From assembly GCA_017433295.1 (NCBI GenBank), contig JAFRHL010000009.1, forward strand, positions 1 to 64,000: 64,000 nt of DNA. The letters run 5' to 3'. Positions 26,382-35,946 of this stretch are shown here, piece by piece. Each line of letters starts with the position of its first letter. The first letter of the stretch is position 1. The notes under the pieces are model-generated. The model had not been told where the DNA came from. It saw only the letters and a list, made by a program, of their open reading frames with translations, and did not search any database. Source of the stretch: Eubacterium sp. (GTDB lineage Bacteria > Bacillota > Clostridia > Lachnospirales > Lachnospiraceae). Made by a program: the position numbers and the translations under genes.

Positions 26382-29300
26382 TCAGGATTTCCTGTCAAAC
26401 AGCGTTATAAACCGCAATCTCCGCAGTTTTGCCAGCTCCTCCGACAGCAGATCGGACACCAGCTCCTCATTATTCTTCAGGGAAACCATCCCCTCCGGAT
26501 ATCTTGGCTCTGACATTACTTCCCCGATTCTGCCGAAAGTCAGGGAATGATAATTCTTCTTTTGATATAGCTTCTCAAGGGCCAGGAAGAGCTCTCTGGC
26601 ATTGATCATGGATGTTTCTGACAACCGGTATATATCTGTCAGACTGCTCCCTTCCAGAAACTTGGGGATCTGGTAGGGCAGGATAAGGTTTGTGGAGGGA
26701 AGCCCCGTCAGGCTCTCCTGCTTTTCTTCATCCGAATTGATCCCGTCGCCTCCGATAAAGGGATACAGGTCGGATTCCACGATCCAGGCCCGCATATCCG
26801 GTATAAAATAGGGAGCTTCCACCTCCAGATGGTTTTCCTTGGCCCGGTCTTTGCCCTGTCCGGATAATACACCCACCATAAAGCAGTCGACAGGAATCTT
26901 CTCTTCCCTTAAAAACTTCTGGATCTTATTCATCCGGTAGCCCTTATGATAAAGATCATCCACAAAAATGGCCGGACGCTTAAAGGCTCTTATGGTACGG
27001 ATCTGGGTCCTTAAGGTCTCATAATCCGGAAATTCCTGTATGTCAAAGGTATGCAGGTCGCTCTCATACAGCTTTTCTACATACAGCTCCTTTGTCACTG
27101 TATTGGGGATCAGGACTCCTTTTAACAGCTTCCCGAAGGGAACACACATTTTTTCTCCGAAGCTTTCATAAGAAAGAGGAGTACCGTCCTCCTCCACAGG
27201 GACGGTCTGGTATCCGTCCACATGGTTTGCCTGTGTGATCAGTCTGATCATCCGGTAATTGATGACAGGAGCGTCAAAATGAAGAACCAGGTTGCCCGGA
27301 TAGAGATCGGGCAGGATCTCCTGGATCCGTCCCTTGCCTTCCTCTATCACTTTTAAGACCGACTCATCCTGACAGTAGGGTTCTTTGATAAAGGAATCCG
27401 CATCATAAAACATGGTCAGGGGATGCCGGAGGTCTACATACATGCAGTCCTCTATTGCCTCAATAAATCCAAACCGCCTGAGCAGATTTCTGACAAAGGG
27501 ATCCGGGTGGAGACATACCGCATAAGAGAGTTCTTTTTTCTGACACAGGGCCAGAAGCTCATTGCAGACGATCATGCAGGCATCTGTCATTTCGTCGGAA
27601 GCCTCTGCCCCGTATAAGCCGGTGATCACCAGAAGCCTTCCGGAAACGTATTCCCGAAAGTCCTGGGTCTGCTCAAGATTTCTAAGGTCATCATAAAGAT
27701 CACAGGCACTGATCTCATGCCAGGTGACCGCACTGACGATCCGGCTTTTTCCATCCTGCTTTTCTTCCATAAAGAGCCATTGATCTCTTCCCCGGCTTCC
27801 TTCCGGATCCTGGACCGGAGAGACTTCAGATTTTGTGAAAGGAATCCGGCTGCCGGCAGGCAGACCTTCTTCCGGAAGCTGATCTTCCGTTATGAAATCC
27901 ACGGCCCTGGTTTTCGCGATCTTTTTATAGATAGGTTCACTGCGGTACAGCTTCTTGTCGAAAACATAGTTTTTGACCTGATGATCCACCATATCGGAAA
28001 TGTCCCTGCCCAGAGCGATCTGCTTCTGGATCTCTTCAGAGGTCATATGGTCAAAATAGGAGGGAACCCGTAAAAACTGTGTCTCCCCGCTGATGAGGGA
28101 ATCAATAAGACTCCTGCTGGTGCCGGTCCCCCTTTGAAAAATGATATGGGGAAATCCGTGGACAGATCCTTCCTCCGGCTCTTTCCAGTATGCTTCACAG
28201 CCTTCAACGGTGTCACTGCTGACCACAAGGGTCACCTCTGACTCCGGGAACAGGGATCTTAGAAAAGTCAGGTCCTCGGGATTCTCCAGGCTCACGGGAT
28301 AATCATCGGGAAAAAGAATTACATTTTCCAGATCAGATATGGATAAATAAATGATCTGGCGCCGTATCTCCTTGGGCTGCAGTTTTTTATACCAGGAAAA
28401 ATCATGGGCATCCAGGTATACCCTGTAACCCATTTCCGCCACTTCCCTGGCGATGGCCTTGTGCCCTCTGGAAAAGGGATCAAAGCTTCCGGAGAAAAAG
28501 GCAATTCTGGGAGGCTGCTCCGATCCGCATATGACAGAAGAATGTTTTTCAAGGTTCCGGTATATATATCTAACTGCCGAATAATTATAGAAATCATCCG
28601 TATAGGCGTTTTTTCTGTTCAGGCTGATCAGTGCTTTTCTGGCAAGACGCAGCAGCATGGCAGCAGGAAAGGGAGCTTCCATGCCGACATGGGCAAATAT
28701 ACTTTGTCCGGTCAGGAAAAAAGCCTCTCTGGCGATTCCGGGCTTGTAGCTGGCCATGCCTGTTGACATGATGGAACACAGGTTTTTATTTATGCCTTTT
28801 AAGAGGCCCTCCGCCTCCGGATTCCCGGCCAGCTGGTCTCCCATAAAGGAAAAATAATTCTTCAATATTTCCGCCACAACCTCCAGGGTGGTATTGACCA
28901 CCGCGGGCTCCTGCCTGTCCGCCAGTTCCCATAACCTGGGGATCAGTTCCATCTGATCTGAAGGCTCCAGACTTAAAAATGCCCGTCCTGCAAAGGGGGC
29001 TGTAAAATTATAATAATCATCTACGTTTTCCAGAGACTGGAGGATGTCCTTCATGATATCGAACTTCTGGTAAGACTGGAGATAGGGTATTACCTCCGCC
29101 AGGTCACTGCCTGCCTGCAGGAAAACCACAGCCTGCTTATTCAGCCTGAGCATGCTGATCAGATGCCCTGCATAGAGGTCATAATAGGGATGGTCTTCTT
29201 CACCTGTCCTGCGCAGCTTGAAGAAAAGATCCTTTAATATGGCCAGATTGAGGATCTTATTGATCCACAGGGCGTGAGAATGCTGGTTTTCCTGAAAAAG

Positions 29301-30194
29301 CAGCATAATATCCTGCCTGCCGGGAAGCTTTACCTCTGCTTCACTGCCCGAAAGGGCATTTGCCAGATCATGGATCCTGGCAATCAGGTGACATTCACAA
29401 TATCTGGCCTCTTCCCCGCTTTCAATCTCATTTAAGTAGTCCTTTATTTCATCAGAGATCTTCCAGCCCTGGTCCAGCCAGACCTCCAGCAGGTGAAGGG
29501 CCGCCAGGCGTACCTCCTCGTTATCCCTGTCCAGATTATTCCTTAAAAAACTGAAAATATGATATTTCTGCAGATTACTCCACTCATCACAGGGAATATC
29601 GATGATTCCCATGATCAGGTAAAAGCAGGTTGCGCTGTCCCATCTGCTTGATTTAAAATAGCCGGCATAGTGGTTCAGAAGCTGTTTTCTTAAAGTCTCA
29701 TCCGCCGACTCCCTGAAGCCCAGCAGGATGTACTTGAGCTGGTAATTGATCTTCCTTCTCTCGGCAGCCGAAACCGAAATGCCCGGAAAGAGGACTCTGC
29801 GGATCGCATCATCCGGAGCAATACCATATTCCTTCTGGCGGCAGGCCAGAAGATGTCCATAGGTCCTGGCCGCGATCCTGCGGACCATCCCGCTCTTGTG
29901 CGCCAGCATATCCGCCAGGAAGTCCAGAATAATATCCTGATTGTGGACATCCATAAGGGGCAGGTATTCCTTAAGGACAGTAAGGTAGGCCCTCATCTGC
30001 CTCCAGTCTTCCTTCTGGAGTATCTCCATGAGGGCGACAAGTCTTTCCCTGGAAGAACAGATCTCTTCCATCTCCTTCTGGACCCTTTTCACATAATCCA
30101 AAAAGGCCCCGGCCATCATGGAATCCTTCATAAGCTCAGGCCGTAGGCGCAGTAGTTCCGCCTGCCTGTTCTCTCTGTTAGGACGATTGTCCAT
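26382..30194 (-). CDS. giant multidomain protein: helical repeats, NadD-like nucleotidyltransferase, GNAT-like and PRTase-like domains
   Basis: A 1270-residue cytoplasmic protein with no signal or membrane segment. Residues ~1-550 are helical and look like HEAT-type repeats (DFLADMLAHKSGMVRRIAARTYGHLL; EEVRLAALHLLEVW). Residues ~562-740 form a nucleotidyltransferase of the NadD/HIGH class: FFSGSFDPFSRGH at about 566-578 and GTSRSLIDSLI near 690-700. Residues ~770-925 look like a GNAT fold ending LLRRFGFIEA. Residues ~955-1170 resemble a phosphoribosyltransferase, with the PRPP-loop-like IFVDDLYHKGYRM at about 1075-1087. The start at 30194 follows GAGGGAGGAGACAGC. It is 14 bases after the PPDK-like gene, so the two are one operon. 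Domain calls beyond the nucleotidyltransferase are inference. Function is unknown. Confidence 0.75.
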   Translation of the reverse strand: MDNRPNRENRQAELLRLRPELMKDSMMAGAFLDYVKRVQKEMEEICSSRERLVALMEILQKEDWRQMRAYLTVLKEYLPLMDVHNQDIILDFLADMLAHKSGMVRRIAARTYGHLLACRQKEYGIAPDDAIRRVLFPGISVSAAERRKINYQLKYILLGFRESADETLRKQLLNHYAGYFKSSRWDSATCFYLIMGIIDIPCDEWSNLQKYHIFSFLRNNLDRDNEEVRLAALHLLEVWLDQGWKISDEIKDYLNEIESGEEARYCECHLIARIHDLANALSGSEAEVKLPGRQDIMLLFQENQHSHALWINKILNLAILKDLFFKLRRTGEEDHPYYDLYAGHLISMLRLNKQAVVFLQAGSDLAEVIPYLQSYQKFDIMKDILQSLENVDDYYNFTAPFAGRAFLSLEPSDQMELIPRLWELADRQEPAVVNTTLEVVAEILKNYFSFMGDQLAGNPEAEGLLKGINKNLCSIMSTGMASYKPGIAREAFFLTGQSIFAHVGMEAPFPAAMLLRLARKALISLNRKNAYTDDFYNYSAVRYIYRNLEKHSSVICGSEQPPRIAFFSGSFDPFSRGHKAIAREVAEMGYRVYLDAHDFSWYKKLQPKEIRRQIIYLSISDLENVILFPDDYPVSLENPEDLTFLRSLFPESEVTLVVSSDTVEGCEAYWKEPEEGSVHGFPHIIFQRGTGTSRSLIDSLISGETQFLRVPSYFDHMTSEEIQKQIALGRDISDMVDHQVKNYVFDKKLYRSEPIYKKIAKTRAVDFITEDQLPEEGLPAGSRIPFTKSEVSPVQDPEGSRGRDQWLFMEEKQDGKSRIVSAVTWHEISACDLYDDLRNLEQTQDFREYVSGRLLVITGLYGAEASDEMTDACMIVCNELLALCQKKELSYAVCLHPDPFVRNLLRRFGFIEAIEDCMYVDLRHPLTMFYDADSFIKEPYCQDESVLKVIEEGKGRIQEILPDLYPGNLVLHFDAPVINYRMIRLITQANHVDGYQTVPVEEDGTPLSYESFGEKMCVPFGKLLKGVLIPNTVTKELYVEKLYESDLHTFDIQEFPDYETLRTQIRTIRAFKRPAIFVDDLYHKGYRMNKIQKFLREEKIPVDCFMVGVLSGQGKDRAKENHLEVEAPYFIPDMRAWIVESDLYPFIGGDGINSDEEKQESLTGLPSTNLILPYQIPKFLEGSSLTDIYRLSETSMINARELFLALEKLYQKKNYHSLTFGRIGEVMSEPRYPEGMVSLKNNEELVSDLLSEELAKLRRLRFITLFDRKS

Positions 30195-30208
30195 GCTGTC
30201 TCCTCCCT

Positions 30209-32761
30209 CTATTTTGTAAATGCGCACACGATCCTCTCATTCATCAGATCATGATACATGGTAAACGGGTTTTCGGTGCAGTCATACAAATGTATGATGT
30301 TATTATAAATTGCCCCATCCGGGCAGACCTCCGGCAGAATGTCCGGCAGGCGGTCCAGCTTTTCCGGACAGAAGCAGGCTGTCCGCTGGTCCTCAAAGAC
30401 CGCTGTATATAAAATATTGTTTTCCACCAGATCCTGAAAAATGTGGCTTCCATAGGATAATTCCGGACTGTAGCCGGCCCTGGATTCTGCTATCTCAAAG
30501 ATGGCGGAAAACTCACTGATGTCCGAAAACGTTGTGGGCACCCCCAGTTCAGGAGAAGATGTCCCGATTCTCCCGGGTACCATAAGAAGCATGTTCCTGC
30601 CCTTGCCGCGAAAATACCAGTTGGCTTCCCCGATCAGTTTTGCGATCTTGTTTTTCTCATGATAGGGCATCTCATAGTATGCGACGGGATCTACCGCCAT
30701 CAGGTAATCCACCTGCAATGTCTGGGACATGCCCATGGAAGAATGGGTACAGTCCAGCACCATATCCTCCTGCGGTATATTCTCCGGGATCATGGCCCGG
30801 CCGGTATCTTTAAATACCTGAAGGGGCCGGCATTGCAGCAGATTAATAATATACTCCCCATCCTCTGACAGATTCATGGTAAACTCGATATCCACCGGCT
30901 GTCCGTACTCGCCGGACACAGCTGACATAAGCTGTCTCATATCGCCCATCAGCTGCCGGTTGTTAACCAGCCCGTCGCAGGAAATAAACAGGATGTCCCG
31001 TCTTCGTCCCCTCTCCCGAAACCTCCATTCTGCCTGGGTATCATGGGACAGGAGGATCTTTAGAAGGTATTCCGGCAGAGAATCCCTGATCCGGAGGAAG
31101 GGTACCTGCTCCAGCTGTCCTGTTTTCTTGTTGATCAGTTCAATATTCTGCTGGGAAAACCTGTGATGCTCTTCCACCGACTTAAAAGCAGTGGCTCCGG
31201 GCTTATCCAGGCTTACCAGCCTCGGATAGGAGCCCTCCGCACGATCCACCGCCGATGTCCCGAGTCCCATAACCAGCCTCAGCATCCCGGCTTTGGGATC
31301 CAGGGATTCAAGAAAACGGTAGGTACTGTAGGAATATCCCACCCCAGCGGCACAGGGCATGAAATAATCTCCATAATGGGATCCCGAGACCCTCTGAACA
31401 AGAAGGGCCATCTGCTCATCCTTATTCTCCAGCCCCCGGCGGATGCGGTAATCCAGTGCAGACCGGCTCAAGGTACTGGCATAGACTGTACGGATGGCAT
31501 TCTCGAATTCCTCCAGTCTTTCTTCCGGACTGCCGCTGCCTGCACAGAAAACAGATTCATATTTTCCGGCAAAGGCATTTCCGAAACCATCCTCCAGGAT
31601 ACTGCTGGACCGGACGATCACAGGAGCCTGGCCGTAGTACTCCAGCAGCCGGACAAATTCCTCCCTGAGCTTTTCGGAAAAAGTCCCGGAAAGAAGCTTA
31701 TCATGCAGCTCGCCGGCCACACTGAAGTATCCTTCACTGGTCCTCTGCTTTACCCTCAGATCCCAGAAGTCATTCTCCACAATATAAGTATAGAACACAT
31801 CGGATCCTATATAAAATGAGTCATGGGGCTCCAGCCGGTCATAGATATCGGGACACTGATTCTCAATGATCTTTCTTGCCACCAGCATACCGCAGGCCTT
31901 TCCTCCGATAAGACCGGTTCCCACCATATGCTCCTCCACGAAGAAATAATCTTCCGGCCTGAAGTTTTCGAGGATCATTTTCCGGATCTTTTCGTCACGG
32001 CTCATCATGATCTTGCACATGATGCTCATTTCATCCGTAATATCACGGCCATCCTCATAATCTCTCTGGGTCCTGTCAAAAAACCGGTCCCAGCTGTCAA
32101 GATTCTGCTCTCTTCTGGTCCTCAGATTAAAATTAAGAGCCCGTTGGAACTTACTGAGCTGCACGCCGTCCAGGATAGGGGTAAACTCTCCGGTATCTTC
32201 ATGAAAAAAATGAGGCATAAAAAAATTACCGGCAGTAGAGTTACCGATTTTCTGAGGCCTCATATATAAATTCTTAAAATCAGAGTACAGGTCCAGAAAA
32301 ATCTCCGTATGCTTTCTGATCTCTTCATTAGCCTCCACTGAATGCATGCCGCGGATCAGGGGAAATAAGGCCGTGATCTTCCTCTCCAGTGTCAAAGGTG
32401 TAATGACCCGGAAGAAATTCTCCATCATCAAATCCGTCGCCCAGGCAGCCTGCAGCTCAGACAGACAGTCAAAGACCATGATACTCCGGCTTTTCTGCTT
32501 TTGTATGATTCCGGACACTTCCATGGTAAAGGCTTCGAAATGATGTGTCAGATGTACCGTATGGACCAGCACTGATTCCGGAAGCTTCGCGAAATGATCC
32601 CTTTCCGAAAAATGGATATACAAAATCTCTCTTTCTGATCCCATAATGTGCCGGAGCATCGGACTTAACATCCTCTGAAAATCAGTAAACTCTGTAACCT
32701 GACAGACTATATTGGCCCCCTCTTCCCCGGGCCGGAGATAATAATTGATATTGTCAGTCAA
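30209..32761 (-). CDS. PEP/pyruvate-binding (PPDK N-terminal, ATP-grasp) protein lacking phosphohistidine and PEP domains
   Basis: An 850-residue protein. Residues ~1-230 have a possible RecA/KaiC-like pattern (SRSIMVFDCLSELQAAW), which is weakly supported. Residues ~280-650 match the ATP-binding domain of PEP synthase and pyruvate phosphate dikinase: LIGGKACGMLVARKI (284-298), VIVRSSSILEDGFGNAFAGKYES (split around 381-403), DIEF (624-627) and LQCRP (642-646). The swivelling His domain and TIM-barrel PEP domain of those enzymes are missing; ~200 unassigned residues follow instead. The start is TTG 32761, placed by AGGAGGACAGGATT. It probably uses ATP to phosphorylate or dephosphorylate something other than pyruvate. 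It is the first gene of the pair with the giant protein. Confidence 0.8.
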   Translation of the reverse strand: MTDNINYYLRPGEEGANIVCQVTEFTDFQRMLSPMLRHIMGSEREILYIHFSERDHFAKLPESVLVHTVHLTHHFEAFTMEVSGIIQKQKSRSIMVFDCLSELQAAWATDLMMENFFRVITPLTLERKITALFPLIRGMHSVEANEEIRKHTEIFLDLYSDFKNLYMRPQKIGNSTAGNFFMPHFFHEDTGEFTPILDGVQLSKFQRALNFNLRTRREQNLDSWDRFFDRTQRDYEDGRDITDEMSIMCKIMMSRDEKIRKMILENFRPEDYFFVEEHMVGTGLIGGKACGMLVARKIIENQCPDIYDRLEPHDSFYIGSDVFYTYIVENDFWDLRVKQRTSEGYFSVAGELHDKLLSGTFSEKLREEFVRLLEYYGQAPVIVRSSSILEDGFGNAFAGKYESVFCAGSGSPEERLEEFENAIRTVYASTLSRSALDYRIRRGLENKDEQMALLVQRVSGSHYGDYFMPCAAGVGYSYSTYRFLESLDPKAGMLRLVMGLGTSAVDRAEGSYPRLVSLDKPGATAFKSVEEHHRFSQQNIELINKKTGQLEQVPFLRIRDSLPEYLLKILLSHDTQAEWRFRERGRRRDILFISCDGLVNNRQLMGDMRQLMSAVSGEYGQPVDIEFTMNLSEDGEYIINLLQCRPLQVFKDTGRAMIPENIPQEDMVLDCTHSSMGMSQTLQVDYLMAVDPVAYYEMPYHEKNKIAKLIGEANWYFRGKGRNMLLMVPGRIGTSSPELGVPTTFSDISEFSAIFEIAESRAGYSPELSYGSHIFQDLVENNILYTAVFEDQRTACFCPEKLDRLPDILPEVCPDGAIYNNIIHLYDCTENPFTMYHDLMNERIVCAFTK

Positions 32762-32838
32762 AATCCTGTCCTCCTGGAAAAAGAAGGATGATAGTTTAAA
32801 AAACCAGATCCTTCCTTTTAACTCCTGTCTATCCTTAA

Positions 32839-32867
32839 GGACAGGGAAGATACATCCTTCCCTGTCC
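32839..32867 (-). terminator. hairpin downstream of the lipoprotein gene
   Basis: An 11-bp stem GGACAGGGAAG/CTTCCCTGTCC with a 7-base loop lies ~36 bases after the lipoprotein stop. No U-tract follows on the minus strand, so termination is only suggested. It also separates this operon from the PPDK-like gene. Confidence 0.45.
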
Positions 32868-32902
32868 TGTCATAAACCTGTGATGCTGATGTTTAACTGC
32901 TC

Positions 32903-33562
32903 TTATTGCAGAGTGCTTGTATCAATCAGGGCCAGACCGATCTGCTCGCCGATCTGTTCCTCGTCCTTGATCTTATATTTGTCATCATCCTTCTCAATCT
33001 CAACTGTGATGGTCTTGGGATCTCCGTAAGTTAAAGAATCCAGCCGGGCTTCCATCTTGTCGAGCATCAGGTTAAAGACCCATTCTGTGATGGCTGTCTG
33101 ATCAACTGACTCCCCGTCTGCCATAAGCTTTTTGACATACTCCTGGGCCTCTGTCTGCAGCTCCTCGGAAAGCCCGTCATAAAGTCCGGTTATGGGTTCT
33201 ATCTCAACATCCACTTTAAATCCCCCATCATCTGTTTCCTCTGCTTCCTTCACAGTATATTTTGACTTGGCCAGGATCTTAACATACACGTCCTTAAAAC
33301 GTTCCTGCACCTCTTTCGATACACCGGCCGCGCCCACTGCTTCCATCATGGCGTCCGTCATGGCATTATAATCCTCTTTAGCTTCCTCTTCGGACTCCCC
33401 GGTGAACTTCATATAATCTTCCACTTCGCCTTTGGTCAGCATATCCATAAAGGACTTTACATATCCGGAAGCGTCAAACTTTTTTGCTCCACAGGCAGCA
33501 GTCAGGACCATTGTAACTGCTAATAAACCTGTAATAAATAATACTTTAATTCTGTTTCTCAT
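32903..33562 (-). CDS. DUF5105-like extracytoplasmic lipoprotein
   Basis: A 219-residue protein with a signal peptide and lipobox (LTAACG), so it is anchored to the outer face of the membrane. The mature part is acidic and mainly helical (FDASGYVKSFMDMLTKGEVEDYMKFTG), then has a beta-rich segment, as in DUF5105-type proteins of Firmicutes. Function is unknown. Its ATG overlaps the stop of the phosphatase-ArsC gene (ATGA), which implies translational coupling to it. Confidence 0.8.
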   Translation of the reverse strand: MRNRIKVLFITGLLAVTMVLTAACGAKKFDASGYVKSFMDMLTKGEVEDYMKFTGESEEEAKEDYNAMTDAMMEAVGAAGVSKEVQERFKDVYVKILAKSKYTVKEAEETDDGGFKVDVEIEPITGLYDGLSEELQTEAQEYVKKLMADGESVDQTAITEWVFNLMLDKMEARLDSLTYGDPKTITVEIEKDDDKYKIKDEEQIGEQIGLALIDTSTLQ

Positions 33563-34611
33563 AATTTCTCCTCATATTCTTTCTCTTTAAATCCTGCCAG
33601 TACAAAATCCTCTCCCACAATAATAGGACGTTTTACCAGCATGCCATCAGTTGCCAGCAATTTATACTGCTCCTCCTGCGTCATATCCGGAAGCCGGTCT
33701 TTGATATTATTCTGGCGGTAAACCTGTCCGCTGGTGTTAAAAAACCGTTTCAGCGGGAGTCCGCTCATCTGGTGCCACAGTTTAAGCTCCTCCTCCGTAG
33801 GATTCTGCTCCACAATGTGCCTGGCTTCAAAGTCCACATTATGGTCGACCAGCCATTTTTTTGCTTTCTTACATGTTGTGCACTTCGGATATTCAACAAA
33901 AAGAACCTTCATTGATGATATCCCTCCTTTCTCCTCTCTTTCATCGATCACCTTGTAGGGATCTATACAAAGTGCTTCATCATAAAATATGGCATCTTCT
34001 TTCAGAAAATGCGGAATATGATTTTCCACCTTCAGAATATTCACCGTACAATTATAGGGAACATGACCCTGCCAGAAATCCGTCGGATCCTCATAAAGGG
34101 GATTCAGCATGGCTCTCATGGCAAAACCGTGCGTGGAAACAAGAATCGTCTTATCCTCGTACTCCGGATTATGGATCAGCTCCTGAAAAAACTCTCCCGT
34201 CCGTCTGATCACATCTGCTGTGGACTCTCCGTCAGAAGAGCCCTCAAACCCATAGGCATCTACAAGAAACTTATTATAAACCTCCATGCTGACCGGTACC
34301 GAATAATTATCCTGTCTGCAGCCGCACTGATCCCAGCTTCCCCAGTTTATCTCCTTTAATCTGTCATCTTCTATAATGGGAATCTCCCTGCCCCGCTGCC
34401 GGGCAGAGGCCTTGGTAACAAGGATTCCCGTTTCCCTGGCTCTGGACAGAGGGCTGGTGATTATCAGATCAAAGGGCACGTCCTTAAGGGCCTCCCCGGA
34501 AAGAACAGCCAGCCTGCGTCCGTTTTCGTTGAGGGGTTCATCTACCCATCCCTGAAGTCTTCCTTCGGCATTAAGTCTGGTCTCACCATGACGGATGATA
34601 TATAAAAGCAT
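33559..34611 (-). CDS. histidine phosphatase fused to an ArsC/Spx-family domain
   Basis: A single 350-residue frame. Residues 1-~225 are a histidine phosphatase (phosphoglycerate mutase-like) with the catalytic IIRHGETRLN at 5-14, SPLSRARET and a second His in VSTHGFAMR. Residues 234-350 are an ArsC/Spx/YffB-like thioredoxin-fold domain with CTTCKKAKKWL. These are normally separate genes. At the junction AAGGAGGGATATCATCA lies right before an ATG (33912), so a 117-residue ArsC-like protein could also be made alone. Substrates are unknown: an arsenate reductase role would need the CxxC/Arg set, and Spx-like regulators share the fold. It is coupled to the lipoprotein gene. Confidence 0.85.
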   Translation of the reverse strand: MLLYIIRHGETRLNAEGRLQGWVDEPLNENGRRLAVLSGEALKDVPFDLIITSPLSRARETGILVTKASARQRGREIPIIEDDRLKEINWGSWDQCGCRQDNYSVPVSMEVYNKFLVDAYGFEGSSDGESTADVIRRTGEFFQELIHNPEYEDKTILVSTHGFAMRAMLNPLYEDPTDFWQGHVPYNCTVNILKVENHIPHFLKEDAIFYDEALCIDPYKVIDEREEKGGISSMKVLFVEYPKCTTCKKAKKWLVDHNVDFEARHIVEQNPTEEELKLWHQMSGLPLKRFFNTSGQVYRQNNIKDRLPDMTQEEQYKLLATDGMLVKRPIIVGEDFVLAGFKEKEYEEKL

Positions 34612-34626
34612 ATACGTTCCTTTCTG

Positions 34627-35301
34627 CTAGATATTTTCAATCTGCCAGTCAATGGGCTCAAGCTGGTGAAAACGCAGGAATTCATTTGCCTGGCTGAAAT
34701 GCCTGCACCCGAAAAATCCCCGGTAAGCTGACAAGGGGCTGGGGTGAGGGGCAGTTAAAATCAGGTGCCGGGGATTATCCAACATCTGTTTTTTAAGCTG
34801 AGCCGGTCTGCCCCACAGCATAAAGACAATGGGACGGTCTAAAGCATTCAGCACCCGAATGGCAGCATCCGTAAATTCCTCCCAGCCGATTCCCCTGTGG
34901 GAGTTGGCCTGGTGGGCCCTTACTGTGAGGACCGTGTTCAGAAGCAGCACCCCTTGTCCGGCCCATTTCACCAGATACCCGTTATTGGGGATATAACAGC
35001 CCAGGTCATCATGCAGTTCCTGATAAATGTTCATCAGAGACGGCGGGATCTCCACATCCGGCTTCACCGAAAAGCACAGACCGTGAGCCTGTCCATAATT
35101 GTGATAGGGATCCTGTCCCAGTATCACCACCTTAACTTCATGAAGAGGGGTCAGATGGAAGGCGTTGAAAATGTCCTCCGAGGGAGGAAATATCTCTCTT
35201 TCCCGGTACTCCCGGTTGATCTTTATGTACAGGTCTCTGTAGTAAGGTTTTTTGTATTCCTCTTTCAGGGCTTCGGCCCAGTCATTACTGATTGCCCCCA
35301 T
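34627..35301 (-). CDS. ung: uracil-DNA glycosylase, family 1
   Basis: A 224-residue enzyme that removes uracil from DNA to start base-excision repair. The catalytic water-activating loop GQDPYHNYGQAHG is at 62-74 with Asp64, the Leu-loop HPSPLSAYRGFFG is near the C-terminus, and GVLLLNTVLTVR is intact. AAAGGATAC precedes the ATG. It is followed after 15 bases by the phosphatase-ArsC gene. Confidence 0.96.
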   Translation of the reverse strand: MGAISNDWAEALKEEYKKPYYRDLYIKINREYREREIFPPSEDIFNAFHLTPLHEVKVVILGQDPYHNYGQAHGLCFSVKPDVEIPPSLMNIYQELHDDLGCYIPNNGYLVKWAGQGVLLLNTVLTVRAHQANSHRGIGWEEFTDAAIRVLNALDRPIVFMLWGRPAQLKKQMLDNPRHLILTAPHPSPLSAYRGFFGCRHFSQANEFLRFHQLEPIDWQIENI

Positions 35302-35347
35302 CCATGTATCCTTTCACGCAAATGCGTTCTCTTTTCCTGAGAAACGA

Positions 35348-35379
35348 AAAAACTGCTATAATATATTATAGCAGTTTTT
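35348..35379. terminator. bidirectional terminator between eutP and ung
   Basis: A 32-base perfect palindrome AAAAACTGCTATAATA/TATTATAGCAGTTTTT. On the minus strand it starts 19 bases after the eutP stop and ends in a T-run, so it should terminate eutSP transcripts. Confidence 0.85.
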
Positions 35380-35398
35380 ATCAATAATAGCCAGTATT

Positions 35399-35935
35399 TT
35401 ATAAAGATAATGCTCTTTCCATCCTGAGGGTCATCTTGGCACTCTCCCCCGGACCATATCCCAGCTCATCATAGGCTGCCTTCGCTTCCTCCCAGGGCAG
35501 CACATCAATGGGTTCCTTCAGATATTCCATGATCTCCGCGATACCCTCACCTGTATAGGCGCTGGTATAAAAAATCCTCTTACAGCCGGCAATACGCAGC
35601 CACTCCGCTGCCTGAGCCGGATCCGCCGCCCAGTGGTCGATCTTTGTAACGACGCCGATGACCTCCCGGTTGCTCACCGATACGATATTGGGAGGATACA
35701 GTGAATAAGGTTCCGTGGCACTCATCAGCAGACCGATCACATCTGCTTCACATCCATAAATAGCCAGAGCTGAGGAAAGCTCCTTTGTCTCCGCATACTC
35801 CCCGGGTGTATCGATCACGACATCATAATGATTGATATACTGGGTCTTATGATAAACGATCTTGTCACCCTTCATGGCCTGCATGATCGTTGTTTTACCC
35901 GCTTCACTGCGGCCGACAAACATAATCTTACGCAT
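35399..35935 (-). CDS. eutP: EutP/PduV-family microcompartment GTPase
   Basis: A 178-residue small Ras-like protein of the EutP/PduV family. The P-loop is GRSEAGKTT (8-16), the switch region has VIDTPGEY, and TKID supplies the guanine-specificity motif. Family members are linked to bacterial microcompartments, possibly in their positioning; E. coli EutP has been reported to act as an acetate kinase. It sits 11 bases after the eutS-like gene. No ethanolamine or propanediol enzymes are nearby. Confidence 0.88.
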   Translation of the reverse strand: MRKIMFVGRSEAGKTTIMQAMKGDKIVYHKTQYINHYDVVIDTPGEYAETKELSSALAIYGCEADVIGLLMSATEPYSLYPPNIVSVSNREVIGVVTKIDHWAADPAQAAEWLRIAGCKRIFYTSAYTGEGIAEIMEYLKEPIDVLPWEEAKAAYDELGYGPGESAKMTLRMERALSL

Positions 35936-35946
35936 GTGAGATCACC

